A stretch of DNA of 64,000 bases from Ipomoea triloba (GCF_003576645.1 NC_044930.1:2197147-2261146); one strand, 5' to 3'. Positions 36,591 through 48,439 are shown, counted from the stretch's first letter. The notes: generated by a model not told the origin, from the sequence alone. Program-made: numbers and translations.

Positions 36591-36690
36591 GTTGAGTATA
36601 TATAATACTGTATATAAACATAAATGTGCAATCTAACTATAAGTTTAGACTTTTAATTGAGATGAAACACATGTTTTAATTTAGTATCGG
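36591..36690 (+). repeat. LTR-like fragment with a primer-binding-site-like end
   Basis: Third copy of the repeat in the ankyrin gene intron. Here it continues AACACATGTTTTAATTTA and then GTATCGGAGC, close to the TGGTATCAGAGC at the tRNA-Met primer site of many plant Copia elements. No internal region follows. Confidence 0.4.
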
Positions 36691-37261
36691 AGCTAATCTC
36701 ATATAGTCATACAATAGGTCACTTGAAGCCCATAAAAAGTAATTGCGATTTACCCTCATATCTCAATTTGCTCAATTTATACCGTCGAATTTTTTTACCA
36801 CTACTGAACCACACAAACATTTTATTTTTCTTTTGTTTATGTATTTAACTATTTATTCTAGATTTTTTTTATCTCATTTTTTCTCAACAATTGCTCAATA
36901 AATAATTTGTCATGATTAAGTAAAAAAAGATGAGTTGCAATTACGAGTAATTATTTTTTAAAGGAAATTAAAGTAAGCTATTAATACACTGACAAAAATA
37001 TTCTGTATGGAATAATGAATGTGAACAGTTCTGATATTCAACAGTCAAAAGTGGGGCCCGGAATGTATGTATACGTATTTGACAACTGACATTATTGCAT
37101 GATTTGCATCTCCAAAAAGTTCCAAGAATTAAATATTTGAAGTTGTCTGAAATTAAAGCAAAACACAAAATCGCGAAAGCATATTAAAAATTCTATACAG
37201 ACAACAATAAGTCAATAATTGCACGGTGAAAAAAACAAAAACAATTAATTCAATATGCTGA

Positions 37262-37353
37262 CACTTTTGTTTTCTGTTTTTCTTTTCCGGCCGCCGGTTC
37301 TTGAATCTCCGGCGACAGTGATCTCAAATCCATACCGTGGTTAACTCTCGCCG
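37262..37353 (+). other. Possible 5' leader exon of the lectin receptor-like gene
   Basis: GC-rich island (TTCCGGCCGCCGGTTCTTGA, GAATCTCCGGCGACAG) in AT-rich DNA, ending at a good donor, CTCGCCG|GTGAGT. Candidate acceptors are TTTCCAG at 38228 and TATGCAG at 38525, both shortly before the ATG at 38576. No coding ORF. Inference only. Confidence 0.35.
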
Positions 37354-37629
37354 GTGAGTCACATCTTGACTACTTGCCGGTGGAGCTTCAACCTGTCAAG
37401 ATTGCTCCTTTTCCCCCCATTGTTCTTAGCATTAGCTCATTAAATCTTGGGTTTGAATGTTCTTGACATTTACTTGATACCCATCTTTCATCTTGGCAAG
37501 TTTCTGACTGCATAGAAATTTTGAGCATCTGTACTGCGTTGCCCTAATGATTGGATCTGCCTTCTTTCCCCAAGATTCCTTTTTTTTAGGTGATAATAGA
37601 AACTCACAGTTGGGTACAAGATAAATCTA

Positions 37630-37765
37630 ATGTTCTGTGATCATAGTCGGCAAATGATTAACCTAAATTGTTCATTGCTGATCAGCTTAAATCAGGAAGA
37701 TCAATAGGTAGCTCCAACTGTTCCAACTAAATGTTAATAGTCTGAACAACTTGACTAGGTTTTCT
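37630..37765 (-). mobile_element. SINE-like repeat copy
   Basis: TGATCATAGTCGGCAAATGA, ATTGTTCATTGCTGATCAGC, AGATCAATAGGTAGCTCCAA: same order as the other reverse-orientation copies. It lies in the presumed leader intron of the lectin receptor-like gene. Confidence 0.5.
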
Positions 37766-38575
37766 CATTATTCTAATTTTCTTGAAATATAAGCTCAGGA
37801 TCCTGTGATGCATGTGTAAGTGTGTCAGTGTGTGCATAAATCTACCAGAAAAGTTAGCTCTGTTTACAGTGTGAGTGAATAATTAAGGTAATCTCTAATT
37901 ATACTCAACGTACTAAAGATTGCTTATTTTGAGCTGTCAGCTTTGGATGTTAGCACAACATTGCTCCTATTGGCTCAAATAGGGTCCCCTTAGAGCCAAT
38001 GTTCCATATTAAAGGCAAGCCCATGTGCTTATTTTATTACCTAATTATTTCTGTGTGTGCTTAGTTTTCTCTATCTAAATTAAGTGTTGTCCACCTTTTG
38101 GATTGCTTAGGTTCTCTCATGTTGGCTTTCAGATTAGAAAAAAAAAGGTTAACAGTTGCTGTTTCCAGGAGGATTTCACAGCTTTGTTGGTTCTTTTAGC
38201 TCTACCCTTTTGAATGTCTGCTTTCCAGGTACTAAACTAAGAAGGGGTCCTTAATTGTACCCAATTTCTGTTTATATGTACTAATTCTATAGTTCTATAC
38301 TTCCAATTTTATTGATTGAATATGTTGCTTAAAGTTGAGTTTATTTGACATTAGATTGGTATTGCCTTTGGGTAGCTGTAGCTGATTGTAGTTTTACTCC
38401 TTTAGACTTGGCTTCTTGGATTTCCGGTTTTTCCAAATCGTTGTCGGGTACTGGAAGCAGAAACAGATGGTAATTTAGTTGGTGCGTTTTCGTGGTGTAT
38501 AAGTGAATGTGCTGTTGATATGCAGAAGCTAGAGGTGGTGACTCTCTTTTCTGCTGACAAAAAGATTGTTTAAAT

Positions 38576-40852
38576 ATGCTTAGACTAGAGAGAGTTGCCA
38601 TCACTTCAATCTTGATTGGATTCTTGTTCTTGTCAGTTGCCTGTTCCAAGATTCCATTAGGTTCGAGGCTGTCTGGGGGTAATGGTTTCTGGGCGTCTGA
38701 AAATGGGGATTTTGCGATGGGGTTCTTTAGATATTGTGGTCAGTATAGTGTTGGGATAAAATTCAATTCGAGTTCTGTTCCGGACTGTGAACAGACGGTT
38801 GTTTGGTTAGCGGGAGCTAGTAGGAGGGTAGGGAGTAATTCGTATTTTGAGCTAACGGGACGAGGGGAATTGGTGTTGTTTGATTCTGGTAGTAGGCAGA
38901 TTGTTTGGACGAGCAATACTAGCAATGCAGATGTGGAATCTGCTGTTCTTGGCAACGATGGGAACTTCGTGCTGCTAGATCGATATAAGAATGTTGTTTG
39001 GCAAAGTTTCGGTTATCCATCTGACACGCTTCTCCCGGGCCAGAATTTATCAGCTGGGAGTGTGCTCCGGGCTACCAGCAGGAACTCGGTGGCAAGCGTT
39101 TACACTCTTTCGATGGATGTTTCGGGGCAGTTGCAGCTTAGGTGGGAGACCAGTGTCATCTACTGGACTAAGGGGAAGGGGAACCCGTCTGGTTTGGCTG
39201 TTCGGGCTCTGCTTAGTAGTGATGGGAGCCTTCAACTTCTTAACCAAGAGTCTAAGCCTGTTTGGTCTGTTTATGGTGAAGACCATGGCGATTTAGATGT
39301 GAAATTCCGGTTTCTTAGGCTAGATTCTGATGGGAACCTCCGGTTGTACTCGTGGGCGAATGGCTCGAGATCGTGGGTGCCCGTTTGGCAAGCTTTTGAG
39401 AATCAGTGTGGCGTTTTCGCCACTTGTGGGCTTCATGGCATATGTGTGTACAATTCATCAGGCTCCCATTTTTGCAAATGCCCTTTTCCATCTTCTGGCA
39501 ACTCTTCCTCGGATTGCTTGATCCCTTATGATCCAAATTGTGCTTCGAATTATTCGATTTTGAGGTACAATAACATGTTCTTGTATGGAATCTACCCTCC
39601 GAATGAGACAGTCGTGCAAACGAGCCTGCAACGGTGCTGGCATTTGTGTCAAGAAGATCCACAATGCCACGCGGTGTCCTTCATAAACAACGGGAGTGCC
39701 CAATGCCACCTTAAAACGACTCAATATGTTAGCGGGTCGTCAGATGCTTCCTCGAGTTCCATTTCTTTGGTCAAGACCTGCTCAGACCCTATGGCTGTTT
39801 TGCCCTCCCCTATGCCCGACGTAGCGAATTCAAAACCAGAAATCTGTTTGGTTTGCGTGATTGAAGTTTCCATAGCTTCGTGTATTGCATTTATTCTGAT
39901 TCAGTTCGGGATTGGCCTTTACATACACAGGAGAAGACGATACATTGCAATTAAATCCGCTTCTGCAGCATATTCTGTGCCTAATGCTAGTGGCTGTATC
40001 ATGTTATCCTACTCCGAAATCAAGGCCTTGACAGAGAATTTCAACGAGCCAATCGGGCCAAAGATGTTCAAAGGCGTTCTTTCGGATGGCAGGCTAGTTG
40101 CGGTTAAACATTTGGATGGCTCGATAGAAGAAAGGAAGTTCCGAAGTGCTGTGCTAAAAATAGGAAGCATTTGCCACAAAAGCCTCGTGAAGCTCGAGGC
40201 CTACTGCTGCGAGTCGGGCTACAGGTTCTTGGTGTATGAGTATGCCAAGAACGGCTCCCTCGATAAGTGTTTAGAAGATCCCGGGATTTGCAGGAGCCTG
40301 ACATGGGCGAAACGAGTAAACATATGCCTAACAGTAGCGAGGGCGATGTACTACTTGCACACGGGGTGCAGAGAGTTCATAAGTCATGGAAACCTAAAAT
40401 GCCAAAATGTGGTATTGGACGATGAGCTCGGAGCTAAGGTGAGTGAGTTCGGTTTAAGGGTAGTTCTTCGCGGGGAATCCCACGACGAGGGTCCGGGAGA
40501 GACAGATGTGCGGGATATTGGTAGGATGATGGTGGTTTTGATCACCGGATGCCAAAATGCAGACGAGGCTTGCAAACGGGCATATGACAGATGGGTGAAT
40601 GGCGAATCAGAGATAGTGACTGATAAGCGAATGGAAGGTGCAGTCAATTTAGACGAGCTGGAACGTACGCTAAGGCTCGTGTTTTGGTGCGTGCAAGGTG
40701 ACGAGCGGATGAGGCCATCAATGGGCGAGGTCGTGCAGGTATTAGAGGGCAGACTACCCGTTGATCCTCCCCCGCCTCTTTACTGTCACCACAATCAAAC
40801 GTCGCCTGAAGACGAGCAAACATCCACCCCATCATCCACTTCAGGCTTGTAA
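38576..40852 (+). CDS. SD31: G-type lectin receptor-like pseudokinase (SD3-1 type)
   Basis: Intronless 758-residue ORF. Order of parts: signal peptide (1-23), bulb-type (B-) lectin domain (about 30-150), EGF-like cysteine segment (278-302), PAN/apple-like region (about 321-402, with CWHLCQEDPQCHAVSF), one membrane span (424-449) followed by RRRR, and a cytoplasmic kinase-like domain (about 485-725). The ATP-anchoring lysine survives in VAVK (K511). The glycine loop is lost, HRD reads HGN (604-606), removing the catalytic Asp, and DFG reads EFG (624-626). It is therefore predicted to be catalytically inactive and probably signals by scaffolding at the plasma membrane. The ORF is otherwise full length with an undamaged frame, so this is a conserved-looking pseudokinase and not a decayed gene. 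Arabidopsis SD3-1 (At2g41890) is the nearest relative I can name. Confidence 0.9.
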   Translation: MLRLERVAITSILIGFLFLSVACSKIPLGSRLSGGNGFWASENGDFAMGFFRYCGQYSVGIKFNSSSVPDCEQTVVWLAGASRRVGSNSYFELTGRGELVLFDSGSRQIVWTSNTSNADVESAVLGNDGNFVLLDRYKNVVWQSFGYPSDTLLPGQNLSAGSVLRATSRNSVASVYTLSMDVSGQLQLRWETSVIYWTKGKGNPSGLAVRALLSSDGSLQLLNQESKPVWSVYGEDHGDLDVKFRFLRLDSDGNLRLYSWANGSRSWVPVWQAFENQCGVFATCGLHGICVYNSSGSHFCKCPFPSSGNSSSDCLIPYDPNCASNYSILRYNNMFLYGIYPPNETVVQTSLQRCWHLCQEDPQCHAVSFINNGSAQCHLKTTQYVSGSSDASSSSISLVKTCSDPMAVLPSPMPDVANSKPEICLVCVIEVSIASCIAFILIQFGIGLYIHRRRRYIAIKSASAAYSVPNASGCIMLSYSEIKALTENFNEPIGPKMFKGVLSDGRLVAVKHLDGSIEERKFRSAVLKIGSICHKSLVKLEAYCCESGYRFLVYEYAKNGSLDKCLEDPGICRSLTWAKRVNICLTVARAMYYLHTGCREFISHGNLKCQNVVLDDELGAKVSEFGLRVVLRGESHDEGPGETDVRDIGRMMVVLITGCQNADEACKRAYDRWVNGESEIVTDKRMEGAVNLDELERTLRLVFWCVQGDERMRPSMGEVVQVLEGRLPVDPPPPLYCHHNQTSPEDEQTSTPSSTSGL

Positions 40853-41269
40853 TCTTTCCCAATTTGGTTCAAATATATATATATATATATAAATGCCATT
40901 TGTCATGAACTTTATTTGTCATGTATAGTAGAGCTAACTGCCAAGCACCATGTAGAATACAATGCCCAGTTTTAGCACTTCAGCCACTGGCCATTTTTAA
41001 CTTTAGAATTAGGCCATTCTGCTGTGTAATTTAAGTGCAGTCTGATATGCATTCTTGAAATAGCTTACATTCTAATCTTGATTCTTTCCCAATTTGAATT
41101 CAAGATGAATTGAAGACTACATGTATGCTTTATTCGCCTATGGGACTCGATATCCCCACCATTGTTAGACTAATCCAAATTCAGCCACCGACCTTGTAAG
41201 TGCATTGACAGTTCACTCACCAACTATTACATAATCACGTAACTGTTGAATCAACACGAGACAATATAA

Positions 41270-41562
41270 TCCCAACCAAGCTGGTCGGGCGGTTGGCTTG
41301 ATAACCACAAGGTTCTAAGTTCGACTCCCAATGGTAGCAATCTATTGGCCTTTTTAGTTTGAATTGGTCAACTATGGACAGTCTTGGCTGGTTTACCTCC
41401 TTGTAGCCCTTGCTGGCTAGAGTCACAGTACCTCCTTGTAGCCCTTGCTGGCTAGAGTCACAGTACCTCCTTGTAGCCCTTGCTAACTAGAGTCACAGCG
41501 CAGGGGTTATCTAATACATACTCTCGAATAGTGGCTATGAATTTCTCTCGTCTAGTTGAAAA
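41270..41562 (+). mobile_element. SINE-like repeat, best-preserved head
   Basis: The head GGTCGGGCGGTTGGCTTGAT leads to CAAGGTTCTAAGTTCGACTC. The latter fits a tRNA-type box B (GTTCGACTCC), so a tRNA-derived pol III promoter is likely. The body then runs CTATTGGCCTTTTTAGTTTG, GTCTTGGCTGGTTTACCTCC and CTGGCTAGAGTCACAG, ending in CTCTCGAATAGTGGCTATGA. The body has undergone a local triplication. Confidence 0.65.
41394..41498. repeat. 35-base unit repeated three times
   Basis: TACCTCCTTGTAGCCCTTGC plus TGGCTAGAGTCACAG occurs at 41394, 41429 and 41464; the third unit has AAC for GGC. It is an internal expansion of the SINE-like body. Confidence 0.85.
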
Positions 41563-42180
41563 TGGCCCTCCATACCAAGAAATTTGGATTTCTGCAGCTT
41601 TTGGCACTTGGCATGCAGTAAAAGGCTATTGTATTAGTGAAGGAAGTTGTTAGTTGTCAACTGTCAAACATAGATCAGATAATATGATTTGGTCTTTGGC
41701 TCTAATTTGTTTGTTGGGTTTCATGAAACCAACATAGATAGAATGCCACCCATACATAATTTCTTGATTGATTTGTGGTGGTTGGAACCAACTTTGGTCA
41801 AAGAAATATACAATCATTTGGGAAGAAAGTTGACTATTAGCCAAATGTTGTTTCTAGAAATGGACCTACCTACTATTTCCTTGACAAATGAAAAATTAGG
41901 TGAGGGTGGGAAGACTATCTCAATCCACAGATAGGGTATACTACTAATCTCACCTGCAATGCAATTTTTAAATTACTTATCAAGTTAGGGTTGAATGAAA
42001 TCGTTAAAAGTCAATGTTTAAACGATTCTTATATACGAAAAACATAATCATCCCAGGTGTTGATCATGCAAGACTCTTTCTAAAATTGGCATGTACGATA
42101 CATCTCTTTGGATAAGGAAGATGTAACTCACCATACTTATCCAAGGGCTCAGTCCACGTTGCATCAGAATCAGAATTTAC

Positions 42181-42288
42181 ATACTAAATATTCACAATTT
42201 AAATTATGAACATTCAATATGTATGTTATGTATTTTAAATTTGAGTCTATCTTGCAAGGTGAATCCGAATCTACAGAATAATTTGCCG
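42181..42288 (-). repeat. Terminal part of the palindromic-element family
   Basis: From 42288 on the minus strand: GGCAAATTATTCTGTAGATT, then CACCTTGCAAGATAGACTC and AATACATAACATACATATTG. Homologous to 1745-1887 and, at its tip, to 19487-19525. Confidence 0.5.
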
Positions 42289-42468
42289 TGTAACTCAAGT
42301 GCCAGTCTATTGGGGCACCTAATAGGAACCTGTCTAGGATGATGGATCACCAATAAGGGCTATGTATTAGGCCAACTTATGGTGGATAAACTAAGCCCAA
42401 AATCAGTGGGCTTTTTCTTTAATCTTGATTACAAAATTTAAAATGGTAGAAAGGCTAATCCACAATAA

Positions 42469-42500
42469 TTATGCTATGAACCTGGGTCCACCTTATAAAT
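42469..42500 (+). repeat. Solitary end of the palindromic-element family
   Basis: TTATGCTATGAACCTGGGTC followed by CACCTTATAA matches the first 30 bases of the element at 19493 with a few changes. Confidence 0.5.
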
Positions 42501-43565
42501 TTATTATTTATCTATACTAAACAAAAATTGTCGCAAAAGTTGGAATCCAAACTTAAGGATCTCAAGAGGTAAATCACAAGATATGTCTCAATTGACCTAT
42601 ATATCTCTAAATATTTGTGCACTAATATCAATAATAAAGTTAAATTCATACCCCTATTTTTCGGTCCTTAGTAAGATTTGAATCTTGCACCCTATGAGTT
42701 ACTGATTGATTATACCCAAGGCAAAGCAAACAAATTCTAATATTAAAGAAAATTGATGGTAGTTATTGCAGTCCATATTTGGCTGCCCAAAGGTGAGGTA
42801 GACCCATGGAATTGATTGAGCCCTCCATTGTTGGATATGAAGAAGACATCATTTTAATTAGTTTATTCGACCTCATAATGCTCATCATATCATTACTTAG
42901 GTGTTAGAGCTCATCATATTCATCTTTGCTTAAAGTGGAATGAAATGCATCACAAGGAATATATCAACTTTGTGTGCATATCAAGAAAATTACCAAGAAA
43001 ACCTCATACACACTATACTTTATGATATATAAAAGTGTAATTTTAAAACGTGTAAATTCTAAAAGTGTATCACATAAAATTATAAAGTACATTCGTTTTT
43101 AGATTACACTTTTATATATCATAGAATGCATGAATTTTTAAGTTACATTTTATAGTTTTACGTAATGTACATGTAAGGGCTGGGTGCATATTTTCATCTG
43201 ATCTGTCTCTTTACCAACATTATATCAAAATATGTGTGTCTGGACGATTGACACAATATGTTTATTTTCATTGTTTACATATGAATTGATTAATCCATGG
43301 ACGGATCTAATATGAGGACGGTGGGAGCAGCTGCCCCCTCCCCCACCCCTTATATATAGGGGATCTTTGTACTTACACACAGACACATACATATAGTAAA
43401 TTACTCAGAGATGAAGTAGTTTAGATGGTTATTAATATTAGAGATCAAGAGATAATATTATGTAAGACCATCTTATATAAGACTGTAATATTTTTTTTTT
43501 TGTTAAACCTAATACTTTTTATGGGTCTACAAAATAAAAAATAAAAAAATTGGAGGCAACTTTCA

Positions 43566-43805
43566 ATTGAGTTAGTCAGGTAATTGACTAGGTAATTATA
43601 AGGTTCCAAGCTCGACCCTATCTATTAACTTTTTTTTATTTGAGTCTGTCAGTTATGGGGAACATATGTTAGTTTACCTTCTTGTGTAATTTTTTGTTGG
43701 TTATGGTCACAAAGTATGCTTATTCTTTGCTATCTAAACCCACAAAGTGAGTTTTACCAAAAAATGCATATTCGGGTAGCAGTTGTGAACTTTTCAATAA
43801 ATAAA
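43566..43805 (+). mobile_element. SINE-like repeat copy
   Basis: Head AGTCAGGTAATTGACTAGGT and AAGGTTCCAAGCTCGACCCT, then TATTTGAGTCTGTCAGTTAT, TTAGTTTACCTTCTTGTG and the 3' part GGGTAGCAGTTGTGAAC. Same order as the 41.27 kb copy. Confidence 0.55.
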
Positions 43806-43857
43806 AAATATATATTTTTTAAAACTAAAAAATATTACATGTCTCACGTGAGTTGGT

Positions 43858-44028
43858 CTTACACAAGGTTGATTTGATAACTACAAGGCTCCAATCTCAA
43901 TTCACACTGAGAGTGGCTTATTTGTTTCTTAGTTTAAACTGGTTAACTGACTAAGTTCACAAGATATAATTTACTAAATGCATAACCTCAAATAATGATT
44001 GGATTTCTTCAGTCACCCAAAAAATATA
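43858..44028 (+). mobile_element. SINE-like repeat copy
   Basis: GTTGATTTGATAACTACAAG with GCTCCAATCTCAATTCACAC, then TTAGTTTAAACTGGTTAACT and CTTCAGTCACCCAAAAAATA, a full-length order with an A-rich end. Confidence 0.5.
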
Positions 44029-44389
44029 ACATTATACGTCCATGTTACTAAAATTTTAAAAATAGTGTCCGCACGGACTTAACTCACCGATTCAATATGC
44101 AATATTTGATAGAAGAGATTAAGATTCAAATCTCGTCAACAACGGGTGGGTATTATGCCCACACAAAGTTAACAGATTCCTTGTGCTCATCGATATTTAA
44201 TAATGTCTATTGAGTCATTGGGTTACCGTGATTTACCTCATTCCAAATGTTCTGTTGAGTTGAGATATGAGAATTCTTGAAGTTAGGGATTTAACCTTTT
44301 GTGGAATTTTTTTTAAAAAATAGTTATGTCGCACATGGAGGCATATGTAATTGCACATATATATCGTACTTGTTGTTTCATTGTTTAGC

Positions 44390-44660
44390 GCATATAATTG
44401 GAGCGCGAAAGTAGGGGACGCGTGGAAAGCTGACGGTCGCCATCGTGAGGTGTGTGTCGTCTACCGCTGTTAGGAAGTAGCTGATTGGTTAAACCTCGCC
44501 ACCTAACCATCCGACACCGGGACCGCACTTAACGCCGTCATCTCACCGTCAGCTCGCCGTGGTCGACACGTGGCCTTTTCTGCCGCACCCGTGGGTCCCA
44601 CCCGGGCCCACTCTTCACTTATGTCCAGGGACACGTAGCCACTTTTCGATGTTGAAAATG
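44390..44660. promoter_or_regulatory. GC-rich block with G-box/ABRE-like motifs
   Basis: A 270-base GC-rich island in AT-rich DNA. It contains GTCGACACGTGGCC (a G-box/ABRE core, near 44563-44576), GGGACACGTAGCC and several CCGTC/CCGAC-like words. It lies about 1.6 kb upstream of the NF-YA leader exon, so a distal promoter role is possible; no gene could be read in it. Confidence 0.3.
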
Positions 44661-46199
44661 TCAGCACGACAGCACCTGCAAATTTATTATATTAATTAAT
44701 GAGCTAAGTACTCCCGGGGTTGCAAAAACCTTAAATTATTGTTTTTTGTTTGACGAGTTTGACCCTGTGCGATTCCATCCATTTAACCTTGCCTCCCCAA
44801 TTTTGGTAAATATTACTTTGTCCTTTCACATAGAATGAATGCTAATTTTGCCTTTTTTTCTCCCACTCAAATTATTATCTGCCATGTTGCACCACACTTT
44901 TCTACATTGGGGTCACTTTAGTATTTTTTGCCTTCTTAAGCTTATACTTCCTAACTAGAGGTATAGAATATCTCGTATTTACTTATTCCATAGACTCTTT
45001 TTATGATAACATCAGCAACGGTAGTGTCAGGACTATACTTAAAGTGGGCAGATCTCTTGTATGCACCGACATTTGGCCCTGTCTGGCTGTCTGCAGAGTT
45101 ATTGAGTCACCGTGATTTACATCCTCTCAAATGCTCTGTCAGGCTTGGTGTGGAGAGCCTTTAGCGGGAATTGGAGATTCGATCTTTTGGGAGAAGAAGA
45201 TAATGCCAAAATTGAACATTTAATGTAAAATTAGCTTGGATAATTTATATTTTTTCTAAGATACTAATTGATATCGATGCCTTTTGCACAAAGTATAACT
45301 ATATATTGTATATATAATTGTATTTGATACTATGTAGACACATGTTATGTAATTATACTATTTGATACCATAAAAACTCTCATTATTTAATTAGATATTG
45401 TTATTTCTAGGCCAGCAACTATAAATGGCAACTAAATGAAATCATTATTGACATCATTTCAAGACACTTAGCCGGAATTCTTTAGGATAGGGTTGTGCAG
45501 ATTATTCCTTAGTTGGTACAAATTCTTGATCGAATTGAAACCCTAATCTTATCTAACCTAGCTCACTTATCTCTTTTCTTTATACATTTTATTGGCATTT
45601 TGGCTAAGATCAAGGTTACCCCATGTTATCAACTCAATATTTGATTCGCGAGTCGCAACAATATCAATTGTAAGTTGTAACTCATAGCTACTATTTGAAT
45701 ATGTGCATTGACCCTGCTTCTGTGCATAATAGTCTACAAACTACATAATAAGTGATATTCATCATGTGTAATAGCCTACAAATCATACAACAAGAGAGAT
45801 AAATCGCACTAGCTTAGGAAAATTTTGTGTGGTAGGGTCGATCAAGAAGGTGCTGGTAAGAATCAAATTTGTGATTTTCTGATACCAGACACCCCTCTAA
45901 GGACACTATTGTTACTAGTTTCTTTATCTAATAGCCCGCCAATGACACGTAAAAAGTAAATCACACTGTGAAGATTTTATAAGATGTGCTGCCAAGAGTA
46001 TGCTATCAAGAACCGAACACGTGACCTAAACCCACTCGGCCAGGCTGTCCCCTTTTCAAGAGTCGATGATATATATATTGATATAACCTATTGAAGAGAA
46101 ACCCTTATAAAATGATGTCTAATGACAAGAGGACACGTAAAAATTTGCTAAAACTTTTAATAAAGCTGTCGTTACTATACGATGAGATGGTCCTAGATT

Positions 46200-46449
46200 G
46201 AGTTTTGCACCTTTGAATATTCACACATCACTCTATCTCTCTCTCTTTCACTCTCTCTGTCGTTTTCATCTTCTACTACACATGGAATCCACGCATGAAC
46301 CCCAAGCAAAATAAAATAAAAATAAAAAATTGTTATAAGTATCGAAGTTCCCCCAGGCAGTGTCGCTGCATTTCCACAAACAGAAAGCAATCTACAAAGA
46401 CAAACAACGTTAGAAAGTAGTTCCATCCATTTCTATCCATCTCATCAAG
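46200..46449 (+). other. Probable 5' leader exon of the NF-YA gene
   Basis: CT-rich sequence (TCTATCTCTCTCTCTTTCAC) typical of plant 5' UTRs, ending at the donor CATCAA|GTAAGC. The next plausible acceptor is TTTACCATTTAG|CAGCTG at 49500, just before the first coding ATG. This gives a 3.05-kb leader intron, a common arrangement in plant NF-YA genes. Confidence 0.5.
46282..46314 (+). other. Upstream ORF of ten codons in the NF-YA leader
   Basis: ATG at 46282 opens MESTHEPQAK and stops at TAA 46312-46314, entirely within the leader exon. It would be translated before the main ORF if the leader exon call is right. Confidence 0.4.
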
Positions 46450-46794
46450 TAAGCATCAACCCTCTCTCCACCACTTATTTATATTTGTTTTTTCATCAAA
46501 AAAAGTTTTTTTTTTTCTTTTGAATTCTGGGCATTTATGTTGCTTATATACTAGATCAGGAAAGGTGGGAGAGGGTTATGGGGCGTTTAAATCTGGCATG
46601 ATATTGGGAAACTTGTTTTCTGGGGATTAACCATATTATTCTGTATATATGTGTATATATCTATCATTTCTTGAAATTCATAGATCATATCATATATAGT
46701 CTCTGCTGTTGGCATTCATGAAACCCAGTTTTTTTGAGCTGCTGTTTTCTGTTTTCTTTCTTTTAGGTGGGGGGGTTTCTATATATTGGGTTTA

Positions 46795-46990
46795 TCGAGG
46801 CAAACCCCACTCCTCTTCCGAGTATGTGAGTAAACCCTCGCCCTGTGATCCTAGCCGGCAAAGGACCACAAAGAGGTTAACCAGCCTAGGTTGCCCATAG
46901 CTGACCGGCTCAAACCCGGGTGGCAGACGGTTTCGAACTCAGGACCTCACGGCCGCGAGCGTCTTGGTCTTGCCACTCAGGCTGCCCTTA
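46795..46990 (-). mobile_element. SINE-like repeat, GC-rich well-preserved copy
   Basis: In reverse orientation: TGTGATCCTAGCCGGCAAAG, AGGTTAACCAGCCTAGGTTG, CATAGCTGACCGGCTCAAAC, TTTCGAACTCAGGACCTCAC, and a head ending in CTTGCCACTCAGGCTGCCC. It lies in the NF-YA leader intron. Box-B-like TTCGAACTC is preserved. Confidence 0.6.
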
Positions 46991-48439
46991 CGGGCGGGGG
47001 GGTCTATATATATATATATATATGGTTGTTGAAGATAGATCATATATATATAAGGTAGAGAAATATGGACTGCCTGCTGCTACTGTTTATTTCCGTGTTA
47101 AAGTTTGTGGTAATGTTAGGTAAACACAATTTTTATAGAATTAAAATATTTTATTTAATTGCTTTGTACTTTATAAGAATTAGTTAATTTACTGGGCTGT
47201 GATATATATGGAGTAATAAATATAAAAAGTTGTGAAATACTGTATATGTTTTGTTTTGGGGTAAAAAATTTTGTAAAGTTTTATCCTGAGAGGGGTGGCT
47301 AAATGAGTGAAACGTGATTCTTATACCAGAAAGTCAAAAATTTAATTATTGTCAATACTTTCTTGGTCAAACTCGTTGCACAAAATTTTTCTGGTGCGAT
47401 TTATCATTTTTATGTAATTTGTGGGCTATTGCAAAGGTGTGGAGTTTATCCCGTGCATATCATTATTCGATAGGGGCTTCAGGTTTTGTTTGTCACCTAA
47501 AAAACATATAGCATTAAAATAGGAAGAAAAACACATTAGAGAAGAGAAAATGTAGTGTATTTGACCCTCGAGAGACCGGTAAGTATGGGGGATTTAAATA
47601 ATAATATTTGTTTTGAAATAAAAATTGATGAAATTTACATTTTCTTTTCAGAATAATTTACTGGGCAATGATATATAACAAATATAAAAAGTTTTGAAAA
47701 ACTATATGTTTTTTTTTGGCTAATCATTTTGCATTGTAAAGCATTATCATGAAAGTGGTGAGGTCATGAGTTTGCTTTTTTAATCTGTCTAACACTCTTT
47801 CGATTAAACCAGTGACATAAAGTCTTCTTAGTGTGATTTACCTATTATATATGATTTACGAGTATATTACATAAAAACATGGTTTATTTCATGTACAAAC
47901 TCTAATAGTGGTTGTGGTTGCTGGATTTTATTGATGCAATCAAGAGTTTAGACACAAACATAGTAATATTTAGACCCTAAGTTATAGGTAGATTACATTG
48001 TTAAAATTGTGGGTGTCTCTCTAATGCCATTTTGGATGGATAGAAAATGCAAGAATGAAAAATGGGAGGAAAAAACATTAGCTGTGAGAAAATGTAGTGC
48101 ATTTGAGCTTTGCTAGGCCACTAAGTATTGGAGATTTCAAGAGTACTTTTAAGGTAAATGTTGATAATAATAAATTGTATTTCTTTTCTAGTAAATCAAG
48201 ATATTTATCTATTATCAAATACATGACTAAATTAAAATTAAAAAAATAATAATAATAATAATAATATAGTATTCATTAGTATTTTTTTTTTCCTCTCATT
48301 TTAGAAATCAGGCTATTTTATAGCGGAAAAAAATTGAAATTAAAACCTTTGATACCATTTTTTTTTTTTCTAAAAAATAGAAATCAAGTGTTTATAGTTT
48401 TAGGTGCCATATATTATATATATAGGGATCGATGAGATT

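Larger units (their letters stand above)
34106..37261. other. Intergenic region with repeat fragments
   Basis: No gene recognised. It includes a SINE-like copy (34905-35085) and an LTR-like fragment (36591-36690). A G/C-richer stretch at 36050-36220 looks non-coding. Confidence 0.55.
40853..46199. other. Repeat-rich intergenic region
   Basis: No gene recognised. Contains SINE-like copies (41270, 43566, 43858), a 35-base triplication, two palindrome-family ends (42181-42288, 42469-42500) and a GC-rich block (44390-44660). Confidence 0.6.

Noticed and set aside
41270..41345. A genuine tRNA gene at the box-B-like GTTCGACTCC
   Set aside because: No cloverleaf with matching acceptor stem can be drawn; it fits a decayed tRNA-derived SINE head.
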